Below, in pieces: positions 52,107 through 59,178 of a stretch of DNA of 64,000 nt. Position 1 is the stretch's first letter. Each line of letters begins with the position of its first letter. Source of the DNA: Holophagae bacterium (lineage in GTDB: Bacteria; Acidobacteriota; Holophagae; Acanthopleuribacterales; Acanthopleuribacteraceae). The notes below the pieces were generated by a model. It did no database searches, was not told the DNA's origin, and saw nothing but the letters and a program-made list of their open reading frames with translations. The DNA lies in the NCBI GenBank assembly GCA_029263455.1, contig JAJCXM010000038.1, positions 1 through 64,000 of the forward strand. Direction: 5' to 3'. The position numbers were made by a program, and so were the translations under genes.

Positions 52107-52637
52107 TTAGGTCCCAGTATGGTTTACGGGACGTTCATTAGGTGGGTTAGCGCGTAATTCGGCCATGTGCTGCTTGAAAGCTTTCCAGTCCTGCACGATC
52201 ATCTTACCGTCAAGCTGTTCGAATCGAGGTAGTCCGCACATTTGACCGCCGTCAATTTCAAATTGGCCCGCGCTTTGGGACTCAAATTCCAGGCGGAAAT
52301 CTATTTCAGGAACCAGTAGCTGGTTGAGATCTAACCCTGGCACTTTGAGTGTGTAAATGTAATCGCTACTATCCAGCAGGATCACAATTTGGCGGTTAGT
52401 GGGGATGTGGATATCCTGCATACCGTGAAGATCGTCCTGAGTACCGAGCAGTTGGTCTGGACCGGGGTAGGTCACAAACCAGCGGTGTTCATCCCCAAGT
52501 ACTTGTATTTGAAAAGGTTCTGTTTCATTTTGATGGCACGATATGGGGATTGTTAATAACAAATACAAAACCCAGTTTTGCAAAACAAAAGGCCGTGCCA
52601 ACTTCATCATATGCAAGCATAACCCAATCAGACTCAT
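52107..52637 (-). CDS. Cytochrome-oxidase-subunit-II-like cupredoxin protein with degenerate CuA site
   Basis: 176 aa from ATG 52637, 7 nt after the rhodanese stop; ATG 52610 is also possible and 52688 overlaps the rhodanese gene. A hydrophobic stretch (LQNWVLYLLLTIPISC) ends in Cys, suggesting a lipoprotein. The soluble part follows the COX2 fold in order: HRWFVTYPGPD, IHIPTNRQIVILLDSSDYIYTLKVPGL, LLVPEIDFRLEFESQSAGQF, QMCGLPRFEQLDGKMIV. In COX2 the CuA ligands are H (in DVIH), then C, E, C, H, M in CxExCGxxHxxM. Here they read Y, G, Q, C, R, Q, so one of six remains. It therefore probably cannot hold CuA. It may be a structural or assembly relative; function unknown. Confidence 0.7.
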   Translation of the reverse strand: MSLIGLCLHMMKLARPFVLQNWVLYLLLTIPISCHQNETEPFQIQVLGDEHRWFVTYPGPDQLLGTQDDLHGMQDIHIPTNRQIVILLDSSDYIYTLKVPGLDLNQLLVPEIDFRLEFESQSAGQFEIDGGQMCGLPRFEQLDGKMIVQDWKAFKQHMAELRANPPNERPVNHTGT

Positions 52638-52644
52638 AAATGTT

Positions 52645-53157
52645 TTACTCAACGTCCGATGATTGAAGCGGTGAGCGCAGTTCTTCATTCAAGAGGCAGC
52701 CCCATTTTTGATCGTACGGGTGCACTTTTTTGACAGCACCATTTTGATCTAGGAGATGCCTATTCTCGTTTGCCCAGGCAAAAATGGATCCTTCCAAATT
52801 AACCACACTCAAAAACCCTTTTTTGGTTAGCTCTGAGGCAAATTCGGCGGATCGGTAACCAACGGAGCAGTAAACGACGATCGGTTGTTGCTTATCTGCC
52901 GTGCCAGCTTGCCATTCAGACGCCAGAATGGCGTCCGGCAAGTGGCTTACGTTAAATTCGTCGAGCTCACGAACATCGAGAAGAATGGGTTTTTCAGCGC
53001 TATAAGAAAGCCAAGCAGCTAGCTCGGCCGTTGAGATAAAGCTGACTTGCGGAAAACGGGTACGCACTAGCGCCAGCATCTCTGGCCAGCTAATCCAATC
53101 GCATGGATTTTGCCAGGCACTCGAAAAGGTCATAAGCGAAAGTAAAACGATGCTCAT
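52645..53157 (-). CDS. Exported single-domain rhodanese
   Basis: 170 aa with a short signal-like start (MSIVLLSLMTFSSAW). The rhodanese fold shows ILLDVRELDEFNVSHLPDAI and the active-site loop VVYCSVGYRS (catalytic Cys, six-residue loop ending in RS). The extra N-terminal part and the C-terminal tail are uncharacterised. Rhodaneses transfer sulfane sulfur or act as persulfide/thiol carriers; a periplasmic position would fit thiol or sulfur chemistry in the envelope. It is immediately upstream of the COX2-like gene (7-nt gap) and divergent from tRNA-Ser. Confidence 0.85.
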   Translation of the reverse strand: MSIVLLSLMTFSSAWQNPCDWISWPEMLALVRTRFPQVSFISTAELAAWLSYSAEKPILLDVRELDEFNVSHLPDAILASEWQAGTADKQQPIVVYCSVGYRSAEFASELTKKGFLSVVNLEGSIFAWANENRHLLDQNGAVKKVHPYDQKWGCLLNEELRSPLQSSDVE

Positions 53158-53181
53158 TTTGCTCCAGCTTGGGGGCTCAGT

Positions 53182-53220
53182 TTGACGACGAAAGGCTTGT
53201 TTGTTAGATTAGCGCGCTAA
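53182..53220 (+). promoter_or_regulatory. Promoter of tRNA-Ser with GC-rich discriminator palindrome
   Basis: TTGACG (53182-53187), 17 bp, TAGATT (53205-53210), then the perfect palindrome TTAGCGCGCTAA (53209-53220) just before the mature tRNA. A GC-rich discriminator is typical of stringently controlled stable-RNA promoters. Confidence 0.55.
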
Positions 53221-53222
53221 GT

Positions 53223-53312
53223 GGAGAGATGCCAGAGTGGTCGAATGGGGCAGACTCGAAATCTGTTGATCCGCTTGCGGATCCTAGGGTTCGAATCCCT
53301 ATCTCTCCGCCA
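53223..53312 (+). tRNA. tRNA-Ser (anticodon CGA)
   Basis: Ninety nucleotides including an encoded CCA. The acceptor arm is GGAGAGA/TCTCTCC with G discriminator. The D-arm region is CCAGAGTGGTCGAATGG. The anticodon stem-loop is CAGACTCGAAATCTG with anticodon CGA. A long class II variable arm (GATCCGCTTGCGGATC) and the T-arm AGGGTTCGAATCCCT follow. CGA with the long variable arm identifies serine (UCG codons). Confidence 0.97.
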
Positions 53313-53346
53313 ATAGAATCACTGGATGCGATGGGTCTATGTCGAA

Positions 53347-54354
53347 TTAGATACGTATATTTTTTAACGTTTCGGTGATGACTTCCCTTGATGTGATGCC
53401 TTCTGCTTCGGCTTGGAAGGTTGGCATGATGCGGTGCGTGAGGATCGGTGCCGCAAGGGCCGTGATGTCCTCTTTCTCAACGGTGAAGCGTCCATCTAAC
53501 AAGGCACGAGCTTTTCCTGCCAAGATCAATGATTGCGAGGCACGCGGTCCAGCGCCCCAACGGATGTTGTCGTTGGCGAAGGTACTGCTGTTTTCTTCGT
53601 GTGGTCTAGTTGCACGCACCAAAGCGACCGCATAGCGGACAATGGTTTCGCTGGCGGGTATTTGTCTAACTAAGGATTGGTGTTTTAGCAATCTTTCTTT
53701 GGTGTAAACGGGTTCAACCGTTTCTGCTTCGCGGGAGGTGGTGTTCATGACCATTTCTACTTCTTGATCATGTTTTGGATATTGCACGTCAATGCGGAAC
53801 AAGAAACGGTCAAGTTGCGCTTCGGGCAAAGGGTAGGTGCCTTCTTGTTCAATGGGGTTCTGCGTCGCAAAGACGAGGTAGGGCGGGTCCAGGTGGTAGG
53901 TGGTACCGGCAGCAGAAACTTGGCGCTCTTGCATACTCTGCAGCAAGGCGGCCTGCGTTTTGGGTGTCGTCCTGTTGATTTCATCAGCCAGGAGTAGGTT
54001 CGTAAACAGAGGTCCCTTTACGAACTTGAATTCTCGGCGACCGGTAGCTCGGTCTTCCTGCAGAATTTCTGTACCAATCAAGTCACTTGGCATCATGTCT
54101 GGGGTGAACTGAACACGGGTGAAATCCAATGAGGTGGCGTCAGCCAGCGTATGGACCAACAAAGTTTTTGCTAGGCCAGGAACGCCCATCAGTAACGAGT
54201 GGCTGCTGGTCATAAGAGACATGATCATCAAATCGATCACTTCTTCTTGGCCAACGACTACTTTGGCAATTTCGCGCTTGAGGTCGCGGTATCCGCTGTG
54301 AACATCCTCTATTTTGTCGTGCTCAAGGCCTACATCGATGGTATCGGCAGTCAT
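53347..54354 (-). CDS. moxR: MoxR-family AAA+ ATPase
   Basis: 335 aa from ATG 54354, which follows AAGGAG; an upstream in-frame start overlaps the preceding gene. Walker A is LMGVPGLAKT, Walker B LLLADEINR, with TQAALLQSMQERQV and ATQNPIEQEGTYPLPEAQLDRF typical of MoxR. MoxR ATPases act as chaperones with VWA-domain partners, assembling or activating envelope or metal-centre proteins. Here it is the last gene of the BatA/DUF4159/VWA/DUF4175 operon, 22 nt after the peptidase-MA gene. In many genomes moxR leads the cluster, so its tail position is slightly unusual. Confidence 0.95.
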   Translation of the reverse strand: MTADTIDVGLEHDKIEDVHSGYRDLKREIAKVVVGQEEVIDLMIMSLMTSSHSLLMGVPGLAKTLLVHTLADATSLDFTRVQFTPDMMPSDLIGTEILQEDRATGRREFKFVKGPLFTNLLLADEINRTTPKTQAALLQSMQERQVSAAGTTYHLDPPYLVFATQNPIEQEGTYPLPEAQLDRFLFRIDVQYPKHDQEVEMVMNTTSREAETVEPVYTKERLLKHQSLVRQIPASETIVRYAVALVRATRPHEENSSTFANDNIRWGAGPRASQSLILAGKARALLDGRFTVEKEDITALAAPILTHRIMPTFQAEAEGITSREVITETLKNIRI

Positions 54355-54376
54355 GGTCGCTCCTTGGATTATTTGG

Positions 54377-56026
54377 TTAGCTCTTGCTGGGATCTTTGAC
54401 AATGGGTTGAGATAGGATGTCGAGTAACTTTTGCACCTGTTCAAGGGTCTCGCTGTCGCCTTCTGATTCAGCGACACGCCGCCTCAGCTCGTGAACTTTT
54501 GGGTCGAATGGATTGACGCGAACAGCTTGAATGAGCATGGACTTCGCCTCATCGGTGTTGTCGAGGCGCATGAAAGCCATGGCTTTGTATTTGAGCATCG
54601 TCGGATCCATTTTCCAGTTTGTTATCTGCTCATCTATTAAGGTGATCATTTCTTGGCCTCGTGAAAGGTGTTCGTAACACACCAAGAAGCGCATCATCAT
54701 TTGTCTGGAATAGGGTTCCTTCTGATCGGCGGTTGCTTTGGCATACTCTTTTAGAGCGGGACCATAGCGGTGGTTGTCCAGCAGTAAATCACCCAGTCGC
54801 GTATGTTTCTTGATGGACTCGTCTTCTTCACTTAGGGCGTCGAGCTTTTCGGCACCAAAATCACTATCCAACAAGGTGACGGCACTGTCCTCATCACTCA
54901 ACTCAGCGGATTTCTTGTAGTCGCGGATGTGAGCCCAGCTCTTCCAGAGCTCAAGGAAACCGTCAATATCACGTTCGAAGGCCGTGCCCAAAATCGTCTC
55001 TACCGTGTTTTTCTCGTCCACTTCCCGTAAAAGGTCAGGGATGAAATCGGTGCCTTTTTTATCGCAAATGAATTCAATCATCGAAGCTGTTTGAGCATAG
55101 GCAAGCTGTGCCAATTGCGGTGTAGGTAAGGCAGCAAAACTGGGGTACATCTGTTCAAAGGTCACCAGGCTGTTGGCAGCAAGGGCTTGCGCCAATCGCG
55201 TTTGTAGTGAATCCTCCAACGGCGGCTGGATCTCTGCGTCCCAGCGACCCTCAAAAAACTTGGCAACCCCTTCATGAAACCAAAGAGGAACAGAGTCGCC
55301 GCCTATTTTGGTCATGATGTAGTGAATGAATTCGTGAGAGATAACGTTAGGCCAGTAATAGCCCATCGCCACTCGTCTTGGGGTGAGCACAACAACTCGA
55401 TTCTCGACGCAGAGAGCGACGGTACCGGTTGTTTCAATTTGCTTTTTTGTAAGCGCTGATGCGTAAGAGAAAAGTTCGTAGTCAGGCATCAACTCGACGA
55501 TGATTTTTTCGTCGCGTTCGAATTGAAAGATTTTGCTTAAACGGGAATAGGCAGATTCCATGACGGCAGGTAAGAATTCAATCATGGCTTCATCGCGGCC
55601 CGCTTGGTAACGGATGGAGAAGTTGGATGTTTCCAGTACCGAGAATTCTAAGAGCGCTTGGTCTGTTTTGCGTAATTCAACAAGTCGATTAGATAAATAC
55701 TCGTCATAGTCCTTGTGGTTTTCGTCGAGACCATTAAAGAGTGACAATGCATCTCTATAATCGCCTTTTTGGTGCAAGGCCCAAGCACGAAAAAGGTCGC
55801 GAAGTGGTTGAGAAACGCCCGCATTCTCGGTGAATTCCAGCGCTGCGTCTGGGTCAAAGGATCGGATGAGGCTCATCAACTTGAGGTAGTCGTCCACATC
55901 TGTCACGCCGCTCATTTTTCGCACAGCTTCACGACGCAAGACATCCAGCACGGCGTCCCTAGTGGGCTCTTGAGCGAAAGATGAAACCGTGAAAACTAGG
56001 CTTAACGCCCACATTAACCGAATCAT
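54377..56026 (-). CDS. Exported HExxH metallopeptidase (peptidase MA-like) with TPR tail
   Basis: 549 aa from ATG 56026, one base after the upstream stop; in-frame ATG at 56050 is possible. Signal peptide: LMWALSLVFTVSSFAQ. The N-terminal part is helical (TPR-like). The gluzincin site is ISHEFIHYIM (His231, Glu232, His235), with WFHEGVAKFFEG 17 residues on providing the third ligand Glu252. C-terminal TPR-like repeats occupy ~400-530 (YGPALKEYAKATADQ, DEAKSMLIQAVRVNPFDPKV). It is probably a periplasmic peptidase associated with the VWA/MoxR envelope cluster. Substrate unknown. Confidence 0.85.
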   Translation of the reverse strand: MIRLMWALSLVFTVSSFAQEPTRDAVLDVLRREAVRKMSGVTDVDDYLKLMSLIRSFDPDAALEFTENAGVSQPLRDLFRAWALHQKGDYRDALSLFNGLDENHKDYDEYLSNRLVELRKTDQALLEFSVLETSNFSIRYQAGRDEAMIEFLPAVMESAYSRLSKIFQFERDEKIIVELMPDYELFSYASALTKKQIETTGTVALCVENRVVVLTPRRVAMGYYWPNVISHEFIHYIMTKIGGDSVPLWFHEGVAKFFEGRWDAEIQPPLEDSLQTRLAQALAANSLVTFEQMYPSFAALPTPQLAQLAYAQTASMIEFICDKKGTDFIPDLLREVDEKNTVETILGTAFERDIDGFLELWKSWAHIRDYKKSAELSDEDSAVTLLDSDFGAEKLDALSEEDESIKKHTRLGDLLLDNHRYGPALKEYAKATADQKEPYSRQMMMRFLVCYEHLSRGQEMITLIDEQITNWKMDPTMLKYKAMAFMRLDNTDEAKSMLIQAVRVNPFDPKVHELRRRVAESEGDSETLEQVQKLLDILSQPIVKDPSKS

Positions 56027-56027
56027 A

Positions 56028-59000
56028 TTATTGATCCATGAGCGTTTCATAATACTGTTTGATTTCCTTTCCAAAGCTATCGGGAAAATTCTTTTGCAGC
56101 TGGCGTCTAATCAGATCTTTCAGTTGATCGTCGCGTAAAGCGCGTTCAGATTCTGGAATATATACGTCTCCAGTTGGATCACCATAGAGTGATTCCTGTC
56201 GTCCATTCATGCCTGGCATGAATTGAGGTCGCATTTGGCCAGGTTTCATGGATTGCTGCATCTGCTCCATCATCTCACCAATTTGCCGTAACGCCTCTTG
56301 TTCGTGGTAGAGGCCGCCATCCAGGTTGGAGCCTTTGAGTTTGCGCTCCGCGTTTTTCATGGACAGCCCAATCTGCTCCATACGTTCCATCATCTGTGAG
56401 CCGCCCAGTGAATCCTGAACCCGTTGTTCAAAATCATCGATCATCTTACGTACGCTGTCTTGCTCCTTTGCGAGTTTTTGCTGGCGTTGATCTCCCGATT
56501 CCGCCATATGTTCCCGGCGCTTGTTTTCCATGTTCTGCTTTAGGTTCTGCAGAGCCTCAAGGATCTTGTAGAGTTCCTCCCGTGATTCTTGAAAGGTCTC
56601 TTTTGGTCTGGCTTCGTTTTGGATGTCCTCAGAAACGCCACGTTCGGAGAAGCGCTCACCTTGTAATAGTTTGTTTTCAAGTTGAAATCCAACGTCCAGG
56701 CTCTGAGTTAGTTCACCCTGTTGCAACATATCCGACATGCGTTCCGCCGTATCTAGGCTCTTCAAGGTGATGTCTTGGAGTTGGTCCATCGAGTCACGCA
56801 TGATGTAGTCTAAGGTTCGTTCGGCGTTATGGACGCGCGACTCTATCTGGCGACGTTCGATTTCGGACAAATCTTCGCGATCCAATTGGGTCTTCAGTTG
56901 CGTGATTTGGGCGATGATGCGTTTGCTAGTTTCTTCGTTTTGGTAATTGACGAGATTCTCGTGCAGGGTGGTCAAGAGTTCGCGTATGCGAGCCATGGCA
57001 TCTTTTTGCTCTTGTTTCTCACTGTCGCTTAATTCAGAGGGGTTGCCGCCCATCTCTTCATCGATATCGGCTTTCAACTGTTGCGTTTGTGATTGAAGAT
57101 CCTCTTCACGCTGTTTTAGTTCATTTAACAGACCCATCATTTCACGCATGTCTTGCATCATTTGCTGCATTTGGGGCGACATCTCTCCCATAGCTTTTTG
57201 CATGCCGGACATGGCGGCACTCATCATTTCCTTAAATTGTTCCATCAATTCTTTGAGTTTTTCCATGTCGCCGTTTTTCATGGCTTCCAGCATCTCTTGC
57301 TTTAGTTCTTCCATTTGGTCTTGCTGAAATTCCATACCTTCTTGGTTCATGAATTCGTCAAGCGTTTGATCCATCTCTTGAGCCGCTTTGGCAAACATTT
57401 TCTGCAGCTCTTTCATGACTTCGTTGAGCATCTCTTCTAGGAGTTGTTCAAGTTGCTCTTGGTCCATGTTTTCGCCGTTTTCGAGCATCTTCTCTAGGTT
57501 CTCAAGCGCTTGTTCGATAGCTTCTTGACTGCGCTCCATGTCCATCAATGCCCACATCTTCAGTTGCATCAGGAGATCGTAGGTTAGCTTTTCAAGCCGC
57601 AATTCTTCTTGCCCATGAAGACGATTTAGGTCATTTGCGACTAATGACGGTCGTGCTTGTCGGGATACCGAGGCATAGAGTTGACCCATTTCGATGCGTT
57701 GACGGAACGCGCGCGTGAGATCGTTGTTGAAATCCCGCACAAACTCGTAGTCTAAGGTTGTAATAAAGGGATCTTCGCGCATTAGAGCCATGATCGTGTT
57801 TGTGAGACTCTGTGCTTGGAAGAGACCAGATTGTATTTCTTCTGAAACACCGTGTGCCTGAGCTATGCGCAATCGGTCGTTAGCGCTCGCAAGAATGGTG
57901 TCTAAGTTGTCGCCTAAAACGTTGGTCATTCTGATTAACAATTGGCGAGCTAAATCTACCAATTCGTCATGTTTCCGTTCTGGGCTCTCAAGTTCGAAAT
58001 GCAACATTTCTGACTGACCCACGCCTGGTCCATTGATGGGATTGTTGTCGGACGCTTCTAAGTGAATGGAGAAAGCAACTGCATTGTCAGGGACCAAATC
58101 GGAAATACTCCAACGATTCTTACTAACAAATTGAGTGCGTTGATTGTTGGGTACCTGCAGAGGGAGCCGTTTCTCGTCGCCTTCCCAGGCAACAACCGCT
58201 TCGAGCTTGGCGACACCAAAATCGTCCTTGACCATGGCGTCAAGATATAGAGGGTCCAAGGCATTGATCGCGCCTTCGGGCGTATGACTCTTGATTTGGA
58301 TTTCTGGCTCGGTGTCGCGTTTTGTTTCAAATGCAAATGGTTGCGTTTGACCACCGCGCGACTGATCATCCAGGAAAAACGTCACTTCTAGCGCTTTTAA
58401 TAATAGAAACTCGTAGGTGAATTGACCCGGTGTTTCGGACGACAAAACAACAAGATCAGGTTCATCCGACGTACTTATCCAAACTTTTTGGAGGGGCCGC
58501 GAATCTTGGATTGTAAAGCGTACGCGGCTGCCCGGGTAGGCGTGGAACTTACCCGTCTTTAACGGCAATGTTCTTCCAGGAATGTTAGTGTAATCCGGTT
58601 CAAATATGGTAATCGAGCCGTTCTCAAAAACGATCTGCGTATCGCTGAAAGCAATTAATGGTTGGGTTAATTTTCGCATTAGTTGATTGCCCCAAAGCGA
58701 CCAAACAACGGTCACCATCGCGAACATAACTACCGATAACCAAATGGGGCGCGCCCATGAATCAGTTACCGGTGGTGTTATGGCTACTTCATGGGTAATG
58801 CGAGCCACGTAAACTTCAGCGATCTCGTTGTTCACATGGTCTGAACGTTGTTCGTGAAGATCCATGGCTGATCGGATCTTCAGGTCCAAATCTGGGTTTT
58901 GGTTCTCAATAATACGCGCCACTTCGCGAGGTTTCTTGAGTCGTAACCTTAGGCTCAGCATCCGCCATGCAGCCCAGCCCATGGCTATCGCTGGCAACCA

Positions 59001-59168
59001 AGCTGCGGCCAACCACGAAAGCGGCAAGCGGTCGATGAACATGACCATCATCAGGTAGATCCACAGGTAGAGGAGGCTAGACGCAAGCGCCCAACCAAAC
59101 GTTCTTATCGAACTGGCGCGCCAAATGCGATCGCCCCAACGTGTGAGATAGGATAGTAGTTCTGTCAT
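56028..59168 (-). CDS. DUF4175-like large membrane protein with Met/Gln/Glu-rich coiled coil
   Basis: 1046 aa from ATG 59168, with AAGGA upstream. Three membrane segments sit near the N-terminus (~20-43, 47-65, and ~150-170). An Ig-like or beta region with VWISTSDEPDLVVLSSETPG follows. From ~460 on it is almost entirely helical, with a long Met/Glu/Gln-rich coiled coil (MEKLKELMEQFKEMMSAAMS, MQQMMQDMREMMGLLNELK). The C-terminus has GDVYIPESERALRDDQLKDL. The family neighbours VWA/BatA/MoxR genes in several phyla; function unknown, possibly envelope mechanics or stress sensing. Confidence 0.8.
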   Translation of the reverse strand: MTELLSYLTRWGDRIWRASSIRTFGWALASSLLYLWIYLMMVMFIDRLPLSWLAAAWLPAIAMGWAAWRMLSLRLRLKKPREVARIIENQNPDLDLKIRSAMDLHEQRSDHVNNEIAEVYVARITHEVAITPPVTDSWARPIWLSVVMFAMVTVVWSLWGNQLMRKLTQPLIAFSDTQIVFENGSITIFEPDYTNIPGRTLPLKTGKFHAYPGSRVRFTIQDSRPLQKVWISTSDEPDLVVLSSETPGQFTYEFLLLKALEVTFFLDDQSRGGQTQPFAFETKRDTEPEIQIKSHTPEGAINALDPLYLDAMVKDDFGVAKLEAVVAWEGDEKRLPLQVPNNQRTQFVSKNRWSISDLVPDNAVAFSIHLEASDNNPINGPGVGQSEMLHFELESPERKHDELVDLARQLLIRMTNVLGDNLDTILASANDRLRIAQAHGVSEEIQSGLFQAQSLTNTIMALMREDPFITTLDYEFVRDFNNDLTRAFRQRIEMGQLYASVSRQARPSLVANDLNRLHGQEELRLEKLTYDLLMQLKMWALMDMERSQEAIEQALENLEKMLENGENMDQEQLEQLLEEMLNEVMKELQKMFAKAAQEMDQTLDEFMNQEGMEFQQDQMEELKQEMLEAMKNGDMEKLKELMEQFKEMMSAAMSGMQKAMGEMSPQMQQMMQDMREMMGLLNELKQREEDLQSQTQQLKADIDEEMGGNPSELSDSEKQEQKDAMARIRELLTTLHENLVNYQNEETSKRIIAQITQLKTQLDREDLSEIERRQIESRVHNAERTLDYIMRDSMDQLQDITLKSLDTAERMSDMLQQGELTQSLDVGFQLENKLLQGERFSERGVSEDIQNEARPKETFQESREELYKILEALQNLKQNMENKRREHMAESGDQRQQKLAKEQDSVRKMIDDFEQRVQDSLGGSQMMERMEQIGLSMKNAERKLKGSNLDGGLYHEQEALRQIGEMMEQMQQSMKPGQMRPQFMPGMNGRQESLYGDPTGDVYIPESERALRDDQLKDLIRRQLQKNFPDSFGKEIKQYYETLMDQ

Positions 59169-59178
59169 TGCGGAATCC

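Noticed and set aside
53223-53312. tRNA-Ser as an integration site for a genomic island
   Set aside because: No partial duplicate of the tRNA 3' end and no integrase gene were seen in the window.
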